The translations under genes were made by a program, and so were the position numbers. From Botrimarina hoheduenensis (GTDB taxonomy: Bacteria; Planctomycetota; Planctomycetia; Pirellulales; Lacipirellulaceae), in the NCBI RefSeq assembly GCF_007859815.1, contig NZ_SJPH01000001.1, forward strand, positions 919,398 to 983,397: a DNA stretch of 64,000 nt, given 5' to 3'. Shown piece after piece: positions 1 through 8,607 of this stretch (positions are counted from its first letter, which is position 1; every line of letters starts with the position of its first letter). Under the pieces are notes generated by a model. It was not told where the DNA came from. It did not search any database and worked only from the letters and a program-made list of their open reading frames with translations.

Positions 1-339
1 CTCGCTCCCGCTTAGCGATAAACGCAGCCGTTTGTGGCGTTTCTTGGGCACCTGCATCCCGTGCTCTCGCCACAGGCGTTCGACCCGCTTGTGGTTCACC
101 TCGCGTCCCTGCCGACGCAGCGCCTCGTAAACCTGAGGGCTGCCCCAGCAAGGACGTTTCTCCGCGATGCTCCGCATCTCCGTGAGCAACTCCGCGTCGA
201 GCGTCTGACGCTTCGACTGGTAACGCTGCGTCGCACGCGGCTGGCCCAGCACGCGACAGACCCTCCTCTGCGACGCCTTCTTGGGCCCCAAGAGGCGGCG
301 GACCGAATCGACGGTCCGCCGCTTACACTCGGGGCTCAC
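1..339 (-). CDS. IS3-family transposase OrfB, N-terminal part (runs off window)
   Basis: The complement strand is open from a GTG at 339-337 to the window edge. It starts inside the orfA stop (GTGA, 4-nt overlap), the usual IS3 arrangement that allows OrfA-OrfB coupling or frameshifting. The reading begins VSPECKRRTVDSVRRLLG and continues with a helical segment containing RPCWGSPQVYEALRRQG and VNHKRVERLWREHGMQVPKK. This is the HTH_21-like region preceding the integrase core in IS3 OrfB proteins. The DDE catalytic core would lie beyond base 1, so activity cannot be judged. Identification to family is firm; the named element is unknown. Confidence 0.85.
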   Translation of the reverse strand, partial: MSPECKRRTVDSVRRLLGPKKASQRRVCRVLGQPRATQRYQSKRQTLDAELLTEMRSIAEKRPCWGSPQVYEALRRQGREVNHKRVERLWREHGMQVPKKRHKRLRLSLSGSE

Positions 340-614
340 CAGTTTCCCTTGGCGGCTTCCTTCAAGATCTCCATGTCGAGCGCCTGATTGGCCACCAGCC
401 GCTTCAGCCTCGCGTTCTCCTTCTCCAGCGAACGCATCTGCTTCGCCAGGTCGGGGGCCATGCCCCCGTACTTCTGACGCCAGCGGTAGTAGGTCTGCTC
501 GGTGATCCCGAGCGTCTTGCAGATCTCGGGGACCTTCGCCCCTTTACCAAGAGCCACGTCCGCCTGACGCAGCTTCTCGATGATCTGCTCCGTCGTGTGC
601 CTTGTCCGCTTCAT
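336..614 (-). CDS. IS3-family transposase OrfA
   Basis: A 92-residue protein with an N-terminal helix-turn-helix (TEQIIEKLRQADVALGKG, then VPEICKTLGITEQTYYRWRQ) followed by a leucine-zipper-like segment (LEKENARLKRLVANQALDME). That is the standard DNA-binding and oligomerisation architecture of IS3-group OrfA. Its length is typical and it ends overlapping orfB by 4 nt. The element's left end lies upstream on this strand, at about 615-690. Beyond it the plus strand immediately becomes a helicase fragment, so this insertion borders a disrupted gene. Confidence 0.9.
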   Translation of the reverse strand: MKRTRHTTEQIIEKLRQADVALGKGAKVPEICKTLGITEQTYYRWRQKYGGMAPDLAKQMRSLEKENARLKRLVANQALDMEILKEAAKGNW

Positions 615-690
615 CGAAAGAATCCTCCAAAAACCGGGGACCGCCCGGCACGAGATTCTCTCACTCAGAGTGGCTCTGTTTCAGGGGGGA

Positions 691-2092
691 AGACCATCTC
701 AACCAATACGAGGTCCGAAAGCTTGTACGCGACGTCGAGCAAGACGTCACGACGCTCAAGTCGCTCTACGGCGAGACTGCGCCGCTAGCCGACGCGGACG
801 GCAAACTCGAACGGTTGAAGGAGCTGCTTGAGAACGAGCTCCGCGGCAAGAAGGTGCTGGTCTTTAGCTCGTTCAAAGACACGGCAAGATACGTTCACCG
901 CGTGCTTACGTCCGAAGCGTGTAGCGAATGGCACGAGCGTGCGGGCGGGCCGGTGGTTCGCAGGATCGATAGCGGCAACCACCCGGAGGAGCGCGGGCAC
1001 ATCCTGGGATTGTTCGCGCCCGTCGCCAGCGGCCTCGGCGATGTCGTCGGCGAACCGATCGACGTGCTGGTCAGCACCGACGTACTCTCCGAAGGGCAGA
1101 ACCTTCAGGACTGCGGCGTCATCATCAACTACGACCTGACGTGGAACCCGATCCGGTTGGTGCAGCGCAACGGCCGCATCGACCGGCTTGGCACCGAGCA
1201 CACAGAGATCGGCATCTATAACCTCTTCCCCGAGGCAGAGCTGGAGGACATGCTGCGGCTGATCGAGAGGCTGACCGATCGCATTTCGACGATCGATGAC
1301 CTCGGCCTCTTGGACGCCAGCGTGTTGGGCGAAGTCGTTCACCCGCGGACTTTCAATACGCTACGCCGTGTCCGCGAAGAAGACGGCGCGGTCCTCGACG
1401 AAGAAGAGGCGCGGGCTGAGCTGGCGGGGCCGGAACTGCTCTTGAAGCAACTCAAGGAATCACTTAGTCGCGATGGCGGCGAAACGCCTGAGTCGCTTCC
1501 TAACGGGATCCATTCGGGACTTCGCCGGCAGAACTGTAACGGGTTGTTCTTTTATTTCCAGGCGCCACGCAGCGATGGTGAGGGCGTACGGCACTTTTGG
1601 CGGTATGTAGACGCATCGACGGGGGCCATTAGGGAGAACCGCTACGAAATCGCCCAACTGATCGCCTGCCGTCCCGATGAGCCGCGCTACATCGGCCCGC
1701 AAGAAGTCTTCAAGCTCCAACAGCAAGTCATCGAGCACATCCTCGCCGGCGATAAAGAAGCCGCCGCCAAAGCCGCGGCGCCGACGACCGTCGATCCGAT
1801 CCAACAAGTGGTCGCCGAACAGCTCAAAGATTTTCTACGCAAGCAGTCGGTGGACCGCGAAACGGCGAAGGCAGCTATCCGCTTCTTGTCGCAGCCCGTG
1901 GGGAAGTCAATTCACGCGAAACTTCGGTCTTCTCTCGATACGTGGCGTGAGAGCCAAGAGGACGACGCTCTCTGTGGCGCAATCAAAGCTTTAGCGGACG
2001 AGTTTTCAAGAGAAAGCCGGTACGGTAGCAAGAGCTCCGGGCTTCACCGTGACCAGCTCACGCTGATTTGTTTTGAGTACCTCTCCAGTTGA
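691..2092 (+). pseudogene. SNF2-type helicase, C-terminal fragment
   Basis: The reading frame is open from within the IS3 end, but convincing protein starts near HLNQYEVRKLVRDVEQDV. It contains the helicase C-terminal RecA-like domain: KKVLVFSSFKDTARYV (motif IV region), STDVLSEGQNLQ (motif V) and NPIRLVQRNGRIDRLG (motif VI, arginine finger). About 280 further residues follow, including a DUF-like tail (YFQAPRSDGEGVRHFWRYVD). The entire ATP-binding N-terminal half is missing, and the 5' end is replaced by an IS3 left end. The tail resembles the SNF2 helicases that accompany defence loci (for example DrmD of DISARM), but that identification is tentative. A matching middle fragment of the same kind of protein lies at 3931-4218. 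Confidence 0.8.
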
Positions 2093-2256
2093 AGAAGGAA
2101 GGAATTGGCCAGGTTCTGTGGGATGGGCCAAGGGCTGATATCCGCTGGACCTTTGGTGAGTCGGCTACGGAGTGTATATTGGAACAAGAATTAAACTTGT
2201 TTAACCAATGGCCAACGTCCGACTAGGACTGGCGACAGCAGAGCCGCGGCTGCGGA

Positions 2257-2541
2257 CTACGGCCCACCTAGGTCCGGAACCTCATATCGCGGCCGCATCA
2301 CCGCTTCGTACTCCGCCCGATTTGCCCGGTGCACAGCGAGGCATTCTTCGATGAAGCGGCGACGCTCTGGCTTGGGGAGCCCGCGGAACGTTTGATAGCC
2401 GTCGCGGAGCGTGCTGACGACGTGCCGAATGACTGCGAGATCAGACTCTGCGACGTGGCAGTCGCGATCGATGATCTGGCGGACGATCGGATGGGCGTCG
2501 CGCTTCCTGGATTGGAGTATCTCGTAGGTGTCATCGGTCAT
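2257..2541 (-). CDS. Small hypothetical protein
   Basis: About 94 residues from the ATG at 2541 (MTDDTYEILQSRKRDAHPIV). An in-frame ATG seven codons upstream at 2562 is also possible. The composition is that of a real soluble, mostly helical, charged protein (IIDRDCHVAESDLAVIRHVV, then LPKPERRRFIEECLAVHRANR). I do not recognise a family. It lies between the helicase C-terminal fragment and a transposase unit, convergent with the former. It may be cargo, or an intact remnant of the gene order before the insertions. Confidence 0.5.
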   Translation of the reverse strand: MTDDTYEILQSRKRDAHPIVRQIIDRDCHVAESDLAVIRHVVSTLRDGYQTFRGLPKPERRRFIEECLAVHRANRAEYEAVMRPRYEVPDLGGP

Positions 2542-2599
2542 CTCCGGGACACCCTGCCACACTGTGGCGGAGATGCCAAGCCTTTCTTACGCAAGGCCC

Positions 2600-3667
2600 T
2601 CAGGCTACCCGCCGCTCGTAGTGTTTGAGTACGCCGGCGAGCCGCTCTTCGCAGACCAGCGCCTGCAAGTCGTCGGGCGGGTCATCCAAGTCGGACCAGA
2701 CGCCGACGAGCGGCTTGTTATCCTTCCGAGAATGCGGGCGTCGCTCGTTGTAGAAGCGGACGTATTCCTCCACGAGGTAGTCGAGGTGCCGTAGGCCGAA
2801 GGCGATGAAGCGGTTGAGGCACTCCCCCTTGATCGAGCCGATCCACCTCTCGATAAAGGCGTTCTGGTTCGGCGCGCGCGTAGCGGTCGCCTGTACCGCG
2901 ACGTCGGCGGCTTCGAAGACGCCGTCGAACGCCTCGCGATACTTGAAGTCCTTGTCGCGCACCAGGTGCTCGATCGGTAGCTCGGCTGCGTCAGCTTGCT
3001 GCAGCATCGCCACGGCCTGCGTCTTCATCCAGGCGTCGTCCGGATGGAACGTTGCCGGCGAACAGATTACCCGCCGGCTGCGGACATGCAGGAAGGCCAA
3101 GACGTACACTTGCTTGAGGCCGGTCGCCGTGATGACCGGTTTGGTGAAGAAATCGACCTGCCAGAGCGTCTCGGCATGGATCTTGATGAACTCGTCCCAG
3201 GTCCCCTTGCCGCGCTGCGGGCCGGGATGGATGCCCTCTTCCTTGAGGATCGTCCGGACGGTGGTGCGGCCGACGCACTGGATGCGGAGCTTTTTGAGCT
3301 CGCCGACAATCCGACCGTACCCCCAAGTGTTCTCTTTGGCGAGCCGGACCACTAGCTGACGCAGCGTCTCGGGCGTCCCCTTGCGGCCCATCTTCTTGGC
3401 CGGCTTCTCTCCCTGGCTTACCCTCCTGCGCCACCGCTGATAGGTTCGGGGGCTGACGATCGTGATCAGGTCGAGAACCCCTTTGCCGATGGCTTCTCCC
3501 AAGGTCAACAGCCGTGCCTGCTCCTCGTTGGTGAGGAAGACACGCGACTTCTCGACGCGCTTGCGGAGCATCTCGTTCTCCGCCTTGAGGAACTCGACGT
3601 GGCGACGGAGTTGCTGCTCGGTCGAGCCGGCCAAGAGGAACAATAGCGGCGAGAACCAGCTCGTCAT
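2600..3667 (-). CDS. DDE integrase-core transposase, copy 1
   Basis: From the start equivalent to the other copies (MTSWFSPLLFLLAG, ATG at 3667) the protein is about 355 residues. The N-terminus has a coiled segment (LRRHVEFLKAENEMLRKRV) and HTH-like region (SPRTYQRWRRRV). Next come a second HTH (WGYGRIVGELKKLRI) and an rve-type catalytic core: WQVDFFTK (first Asp), VRDKDFKY (second Asp), NQNAFIERWIGSIKGE (Glu). The frame is also open to 3766, but that extension reads through the terminal inverted repeat and is not shared as protein. The core is of the IS3/IS481 sort. It is more divergent than copies 2 and 3 are from each other. All catalytic residues are present. Confidence 0.85.
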   Translation of the reverse strand: MTSWFSPLLFLLAGSTEQQLRRHVEFLKAENEMLRKRVEKSRVFLTNEEQARLLTLGEAIGKGVLDLITIVSPRTYQRWRRRVSQGEKPAKKMGRKGTPETLRQLVVRLAKENTWGYGRIVGELKKLRIQCVGRTTVRTILKEEGIHPGPQRGKGTWDEFIKIHAETLWQVDFFTKPVITATGLKQVYVLAFLHVRSRRVICSPATFHPDDAWMKTQAVAMLQQADAAELPIEHLVRDKDFKYREAFDGVFEAADVAVQATATRAPNQNAFIERWIGSIKGECLNRFIAFGLRHLDYLVEEYVRFYNERRPHSRKDNKPLVGVWSDLDDPPDDLQALVCEERLAGVLKHYERRVA

Positions 3668-3705
3668 CGGTAGGCCACCCGTGCAGGAAACGCGTCGTTT
3701 CCAGG

Positions 3706-3723
3706 GCGACAACCTTTCCGAAC
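3706..3723. repeat. Right terminal inverted repeat, unit 1
   Basis: GCGACAACCTTTCCGAAC matches the right repeats of the other three units (consensus GTGACAACCTTNNTGAAC) with one change near its inner end. Confidence 0.7.
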
Positions 3724-3909
3724 CCCTGGTGTTGCCCGATTCTCGGCGCCGATTCAGGACCCGCAAGCGCCTACGGGTGGCGGCCGCGAATTTTGCTAAT
3801 ACTTGCTAACAGATGACAATCGTTGCCAACGATTGCAAGAGGTTGGGCGAAGTAGTAGGCTGCGTCTGATCCTACAAAACAAGCGTTTTCAGCTGGACGC
3901 GGGTTGTGC
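3724..3909. other. Conserved leader of transposase unit 1
   Basis: This 186-bp non-coding stretch is shared in order with units 3 and 4. After the inverted repeat come a GATTCTC box, a GCAAGCG(A/C)CTAC box, TTGCTAAT repeats and a palindrome (ATCGTTGCCAACGAT at 3819-3833) followed by TTGCAAG. A GTAGTA box comes next, then the tRNA-like core. Short direct and inverted repeats around a tRNA-derived core look like recombinase arm and core sites; that interpretation is inference. Confidence 0.6.
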
Positions 3910-3930
3910 CTCATAACCTCGAGGTCGTCG
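3910..3930 (+). repeat. 21-bp tRNA-Met-like direct repeat, copy 1
   Basis: CTCATAACCTCGAGGTCG continuing TCG. It is identical in all four copies (also at 13074, 36992 and 46363) and always in the same orientation. It reads as the anticodon loop CTCATAA (CAT anticodon), the 3' side of the anticodon stem, the variable loop and the start of the T-stem of a tRNA-Met. Immediately to the right, a helicase coding fragment begins mid-gene. Confidence 0.85.
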
Positions 3931-4218
3931 CTGAAGGACCATTGCCGCGACTTAATTCTGCTGTCGGCGACCCCGCATCAAGGGGACCACTACCGCTTCT
4001 ACATGCTGATGAAGCTGCTCGACCCGGCCATGTTCTCGTCGCCAGAGTACATGCTGGAGAACCGGCACCGACTCAACTCGATCATCTTCAGGCGCACCAA
4101 AGCCGACGCCTGCCGACCCGACGGTTCGACGCTCTTCGCTCGCCGCTCGGTGCACACCGAGTCGTTCATCATGTCGGAACCGGAGAGAGAGTTCTACAAC
4201 GAACTCAACGTCTACCTG
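3931..4218 (+). pseudogene. SNF2-type helicase, internal fragment
   Basis: About 96 codons in one frame: LKDHCRDLILLSATPHQGDH (motif III, SATP), then YRFYMLMKLLDPAMF, NRHRLNSIIFRRTKAD and SEPEREFYNELNVYLT. This is the end of the first RecA-like domain and the linker of a SNF2 helicase. It begins exactly at the end of the tRNA-like repeat and ends where IS3 orfB sequence begins (DRGCQYTS), so both ends are broken. It does not overlap in content with the C-terminal fragment at 691-2092. The two could therefore be parts of a single original gene separated and reordered by the insertions. Confidence 0.8.
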
Positions 4219-4514
4219 ACCGGGGCTGCCAGTACACCTCGGACGACTACCAGAAGACGTTAAAGACGCTCGAGATCGAGTGCTCGATGAGCCACACGGG
4301 CGACTGCTACGATAACGCCGTGATGGAGCGGTTCTTCTGGAGCCTCAAGCACGAGTGGACCAACCACCGGGCGTACGCCACGCTCGACGACGCGCGGCTC
4401 AGCGTCTTCCGCTACATTGAGGCGTTCTACAACCCACGACGCCGACACCAGACGCTCGGCTACAAGTCCCCCGATCAGTTCGAAGCCGAACACGCCCCGG
4501 CACAAGCGGCGTAA
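4219..4514 (+). pseudogene. IS3-family OrfB, C-terminal fragment
   Basis: In frame from GACCGGGGC, the reading is DRGCQYTSDDYQKTLKTLEI, then SHTGDCYDNAVMERFFWSLK (with the catalytic Glu) and the family-typical tail YNPRRRHQTLGYKSPDQFEA, ending at TAA 4512-4514. The first two thirds of the protein, including both catalytic Asp residues, are gone. It is fused directly to the helicase fragment, which reads into it in another frame and stops. Outer sequence CTGTCCGAAAGTACTGGGCT at about 4533-4552 may be the terminal repeat. Confidence 0.85.
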
Positions 4515-4855
4515 TTCAAGCTGGCCCCCCCGCTGTCCGAAAGTACTGGGCTACCGCACGGGGTGTTCTTGACTTGGCTGTCCACACGGTGGCGATTTCG
4601 AGAAGATTGGCAAATCGTGCCGGGTGCCTTGCGGGCTTTTTCCCAGCCCTACCTGGTCGCAAAGCCCCACTTGCGTCCGTATACTTTGCGGACACGCCGA
4701 TGGGGGGCGGACGCCCTCGTATTTGCCCTTTTGCGGAGGGCAATAAGACGAAGAGACTTGCGAATAGCAGAATGCACCTTCGTCAGTAGCTTCAGCTACG
4801 GAATCTGCGGACTAGCTCGCCGTATAAGTAGCCAACTTCAATCAGGAACCGGGCT
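4515..4855. other. Non-coding gap, IS3 end and upstream region of SPFH gene
   Basis: I see no convincing coding sequence here. The left part holds the probable IS3 right end (near 4530-4555). The right part holds a possible -10 box (TATAAG near 4824) and a Shine-Dalgarno-like AGGAACC about 8 bases before the ATG at 4856. Confidence 0.5.
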
Positions 4856-6916
4856 ATGTCGACCGTGTCAAAATGCGACAACTGCGGTGCTGGCGTCGGC
4901 CACGCCGACAACTACTGTCAAAACTGCAGGCATCCCGTAGGTAAGGTCGCTTGTCGGGCGTGCGGGCGGAGCAACCCCCGTGCAGGGAAGTTTTGCGGGC
5001 ACTGCAGCGCCTCCATCGGAGCAGACGGATCGCAGTCCTCCGACGTCAAGGTGGATAGGCGTCGAAGTGGTGTCTGGTCGCGGAGAAAGGGGGACTTTGC
5101 CGTCCTTCTTGAAGCAGAGCATCTCGATCGAGTGTTCACTCGGGGCGTGACGGTCGAAGAAGGGACTGTCGGGCTGTTCTTCCAGCACGGCGCCTACGCC
5201 GATTGTCTTGGGCCTGGAAAGCACACGACAGAGAATCTCCCCGAGAAACTCCTGACCCATCTCAAGCTTGACCAGCCGAGCGAGGTCGTCCTTATCGATG
5301 ACGGCGACTTCGAAGTTGGTATCAGGATGCCGGAGGCGAGAGCGGCTGACGACACGCTTATCGAGCCCTTCCTTGTCGCCACTGTACGCCTTCACGATCC
5401 GCTGCAACTATACACCAACTTCATCCGCGGAAGCTCCTTGATCACGGAGCTAGACCTAGCCGAGCATCTTGGACGCCAACTCTTCAACACGTTCAGCGGG
5501 TTCCTTCAGGAGCACACCTCGAAAGACCTCCGGGGCAGGGATGGGCTCTCCAGCAAACTGGAATCGGGCCTCCGAACGAGTCTTGAACGCTCGTGCAAGC
5601 GGATCGGTCTTGAGTTCGTCGCCATCGAGCATGTTGAGTTTAGCGGCGCCGTAAATGACGACATACTTGCTAAGCGAGCGGACGTTAGGCGCCGCGGCGA
5701 AGAGTTTGAAGTTGACAAGCTAGACCACCGCCTGGAAGCGGAAGTCCGAGAGTACGGCTTCGAACGCGAAACGCAGCGCCTAGCCCTCGAGCGTGAGTTT
5801 GCGAATCTCTACGGAGGAGACAAACGCGAAGAGCTGCTCCGCGAAGATTCCTTCCGCGAATTCGTCGACGATGTTGAGTTCAAAGCAGGCGTTAGAGGGC
5901 TCTTGCGACAGAGCGAACGCGATGAGCTTGAAACGCGGCACCGACAATTCCGTGAAGACAAGGAGCTCGCCCGCGAACAACTCTTATCCCTACTGGGGTT
6001 CCAGCGGAAGCGAGATCGGCTCCAAGCGGAGTTCGACTACAAAAGCGACTGGCTCGACAAGAAAACGGATCTCGACGAGCGGCAACGGGAACTGATGCGA
6101 AAACGCCTGGCCGAAGAGTTGCAGGACCGGCTTAGCACCGAAAGGGCGGAGTACGAAGCCACTCTGCAACGCGAAGACCTGCAGCACGCAGCTGCTCTCG
6201 CCAGACAGAGCGCCGACGCCAACGCCGGTTTGTCGCAGAAGATTGCCGAGGATGGGGCGGCATTGTCCCACAAGGTGGCGACCGACAAGGCCGAGCACGA
6301 CACAGACAGAGCAGCGGCTGAACTGGCGCTCGACGTCCTCTCCAAAGCCAAACGGCTGAAGCAGGAGCAGAAGGACGCCGATGCGGATCGGGAGATCCGC
6401 GTATCAGACGCCGAATCGGCGCGTGAGCAACTGCGGTTGAAGGCGATCGGAGAACTGTCGCCAACCGCATTGATGGCAGCTTCGCCGGCGGAGACCGCCA
6501 AGCTGATCGCGGACACGATCCGCACCGATACGCTCGCGAAGAGCGGGCTAAACGAGTCGCAGCTCTTGGCGATCGTCGCCGAGAACAGCCCGGCGGCGGC
6601 GGCGGCGCTTAGCGATAAGTTTAGGTCGGAGGGCCGTGAAGAACTGCTCAAGCAGATAAACGCTGAGCTTAAGCAGTCAACGGAGACCCAGCTTCAATCG
6701 GCTCACTCGTATGCCGTCATGATCAAGGAACTTGCCGAGAAATCGCTAGAGACCCAACGCGACGCCACGTCGTCCGTTGCGAAGGGGGCGGCGTCGCCAC
6801 CCCCTGTTGTATACCCCCCAATCGGTATGCCTCACGCAACAGCCCTCGTCTGCGGCCACTGCTCGGCCGGCGGCCAATCAGGCCGCTTCTGCCGACAGTG
6901 CGGGGGAGCCATCTAG
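4856..6916 (+). CDS. Zinc-ribbon SPFH/band-7 domain protein
   Basis: 686 residues with an AGGA ribosome site. N-terminal double zinc ribbon (residues 7-50: CDNC, CQNC, CRAC, CGHC pairs). Then an SPFH/band-7-like region (about 70-290), including a virion/stomatin-style segment FTRGVTVEEGTVGLFFQHGA and GKHTTENLPEK. A long charged coiled coil follows (about 290-520), rich in EEL/RE heptads. The C-terminus has another zinc ribbon (CGHCSAGGQSGRFCRQCGG). SPFH proteins form membrane-associated oligomeric scaffolds, but no clear transmembrane segment is seen here. The next gene overlaps or abuts it and encodes a zinc-ribbon FHA protein; a zinc-ribbon kinase converges from the right. I infer a scaffold in a phosphosignalling module; the family match is good, the role is not proven. 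Confidence 0.8.
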   Translation: MSTVSKCDNCGAGVGHADNYCQNCRHPVGKVACRACGRSNPRAGKFCGHCSASIGADGSQSSDVKVDRRRSGVWSRRKGDFAVLLEAEHLDRVFTRGVTVEEGTVGLFFQHGAYADCLGPGKHTTENLPEKLLTHLKLDQPSEVVLIDDGDFEVGIRMPEARAADDTLIEPFLVATVRLHDPLQLYTNFIRGSSLITELDLAEHLGRQLFNTFSGFLQEHTSKDLRGRDGLSSKLESGLRTSLERSCKRIGLEFVAIEHVEFSGAVNDDILAKRADVRRRGEEFEVDKLDHRLEAEVREYGFERETQRLALEREFANLYGGDKREELLREDSFREFVDDVEFKAGVRGLLRQSERDELETRHRQFREDKELAREQLLSLLGFQRKRDRLQAEFDYKSDWLDKKTDLDERQRELMRKRLAEELQDRLSTERAEYEATLQREDLQHAAALARQSADANAGLSQKIAEDGAALSHKVATDKAEHDTDRAAAELALDVLSKAKRLKQEQKDADADREIRVSDAESAREQLRLKAIGELSPTALMAASPAETAKLIADTIRTDTLAKSGLNESQLLAIVAENSPAAAAALSDKFRSEGREELLKQINAELKQSTETQLQSAHSYAVMIKELAEKSLETQRDATSSVAKGAASPPPVVYPPIGMPHATALVCGHCSAGGQSGRFCRQCGGAI

Positions 6917-8433
6917 CACCGTCCGGTGAGCAAGGTCACCATCCGGATCAGGTTGAGGCGGAACTCTTATCGGAGCTATGCGTCGTGCGTGCGGACGAAC
7001 CGACAAAGCCCTGCCCCCAATGCGCGGAACCATTGGGACCTGACGAGTTGAGGCTGTGGCTGGAAGCACTCCCTACAGCGAAGTTTTGCCTTTGGTGTAG
7101 GCAGCGACTCACTCACGGGAATGACCCGCGGCCTCCCGCCTCGGAGTCCGTCGGACAGCCCCAATCGGTTCCTCGACTTCATGTGCGAACTTCAAAAGAG
7201 CTTCGCTGCGGCGATGGCGCAATTCTTGACCTACGGGTTGATGGTGCGCCACCAGGGGCCGTAGCCGTGAGGTTCGCAGTACAGGCCACGGATTCAGTGC
7301 GGCTTGCCATTCAAGCCCCTGAGATATTGGAGTTTGGCGCCGACCGCGTGGCGGAGTGGTCAACGTCCTACACACCACGGCGGAGTGGCCTTCATCAGCT
7401 TAAGTTCCTCTTGGACATTCTTAGCCTCGAAGGTGTGCTGGCATTAGAAGGCTCTTGCCAGCTGACCGTTCTCGACAGGCCAACCGCCCGCCCCTCGGTA
7501 CACATTCAGAAAATAAACATCAACAACCGCATCGTCGTGGATGACGGAGATATTGGAATCCAAGAAACCACGCCGACGTCGAGCTTCGTCTACGGCGACT
7601 TTGCCGAAGTCGCACTTCGTCCGCGGAACAGAGCGTCTAGGCTAAGGATCAAAGAGCTGGCCGACGACGTTGGGTCGTCTCATTCGAACTTGGATCGTAT
7701 CTCGTTGTGCTTTGACGGCGTTAGCGGGCCACGCACAGTTTGCGTTGTCGCAGGGACACAGTTGCGGCTAGGCCGTCAAAAAAGCAAAGGGGAGATTGAC
7801 GCAAACGATATTGTGATTAGGCCGATGGACAGAGGCGACTGCACCCGCATAAGCAGGCAACACGCCGTCGTGACGTTCGCTGATGGTGGCGCGATATTCT
7901 CAAATACTGATAGTTGCAAGAACGGATCGGTTGTTTCTGGCGCGAAGCTCGGGCCGGCTGAAAGCACACGGTTGAGTTCGAACGCCCAAATCTCCCTGGC
8001 CGGGGCGGTTGCGATTGCGGCACGGGTGCGACCACCGGCCGCGTACTTCCGACTTTCCGACTACACCCACCTTGTCGATGGAAGGCAGAGCCGTTCCAAC
8101 ACAATCCTCGGACGACATCAGTCGTTGGTCCTGCGGCGCGAAGATTCGGCATCTGATGAGGAGTATGTTCTGTTTCAAAGAGTGCTGACGATAGGGCGCG
8201 GGCCCCATTCCGACATACGGATCGCCCATCGCTCCGTAGCAATCAGGCACTGCTATCTGCATTTTCTAAACGGGCAGTTTTGGATCGAACCGGTGCAGGT
8301 CTTTAGCAACACCGCCGTCAACGGTATACATCCAAGGCTAGACCAGCTGGTTGGAGTTGATGCGAATACGCATCTGACTATAGGTGAGGTAGAGGTTGAG
8401 GTGACGAGCTTGCAGCAGCCATCAGTTACTTGA
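6898..8433 (+). CDS. Zinc-ribbon protein with two FHA domains
   Basis: Up to 511 residues. The start is uncertain: the ATG at 6898 overlaps the SPFH gene by 19 bp, and an in-frame GTG at 6985 directly before the zinc ribbon is an alternative. Residues 39-67 form a zinc ribbon (CPQC/CLWC). The middle is beta-rich. FHA domain 1 spans about 287-357 (LRLGRQKSKG, ISRQHAVVTF, KNGSVVSG). FHA domain 2 spans about 428-480 (LTIGRGPHSDIRIAHRSVAI, then NTAVNG). FHA domains bind phosphothreonine; the second has the GR and S-x-x-H-like core altered to SVAIRH. The obvious phosphopeptide source is the convergent kinase at 8608-11454. It is probably co-transcribed with the SPFH gene. Confidence 0.8.
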   Translation: MRGSHLAPSGEQGHHPDQVEAELLSELCVVRADEPTKPCPQCAEPLGPDELRLWLEALPTAKFCLWCRQRLTHGNDPRPPASESVGQPQSVPRLHVRTSKELRCGDGAILDLRVDGAPPGAVAVRFAVQATDSVRLAIQAPEILEFGADRVAEWSTSYTPRRSGLHQLKFLLDILSLEGVLALEGSCQLTVLDRPTARPSVHIQKININNRIVVDDGDIGIQETTPTSSFVYGDFAEVALRPRNRASRLRIKELADDVGSSHSNLDRISLCFDGVSGPRTVCVVAGTQLRLGRQKSKGEIDANDIVIRPMDRGDCTRISRQHAVVTFADGGAIFSNTDSCKNGSVVSGAKLGPAESTRLSSNAQISLAGAVAIAARVRPPAAYFRLSDYTHLVDGRQSRSNTILGRHQSLVLRREDSASDEEYVLFQRVLTIGRGPHSDIRIAHRSVAIRHCYLHFLNGQFWIEPVQVFSNTAVNGIHPRLDQLVGVDANTHLTIGEVEVEVTSLQQPSVT

Positions 8434-8607
8434 GTCGCGTATTGTGCCAGCTGGATCGCGTCGCAGTTCGCTGCTGTCACGCGGATCGCTTTGGGGTGCC
8501 GCGCGCTGATAGATGCCTCCCGACCGAAGGCCCTCTTACGCTTGCATGGAAAAGGCCCCGGTGCCGCCGGGTGCGACTCGGTGGACTGCCGTAGTTGCTG
8601 CGAATAG

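Larger units (their letters stand above)
1..690 (-). mobile_element. IS3-family insertion sequence, left part
   Basis: The span contains the orfA/orfB pair and roughly 75 bp of upstream sequence. The outer limit is approximate. A candidate terminal sequence (TGAAACAGAGCCACTCTGAG, complement strand) lies at about 661-683, just before the plus strand becomes convincing helicase coding sequence. The other end is outside the window. I could not pair this end with the IS3 fragment at 4219-4514, whose outer sequence looks different, so the two may be separate elements. Confidence 0.6.
2600..3930 (-). mobile_element. Transposase unit 1 with right inverted repeat and tRNA-Met-like end
   Basis: The span holds transposase copy 1, the right inverted repeat at 3706-3723 (GCGACAACCTTTCCGAAC), a 186-bp leader and the 21-bp tRNA-Met-like segment at 3910-3930. 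No left inverted repeat matching those of copies 2 and 4 was found left of 2600, so the left limit is set at the stop codon and the element may be truncated. The right limit is sharp: base 3931 starts helicase coding sequence. Confidence 0.7.
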
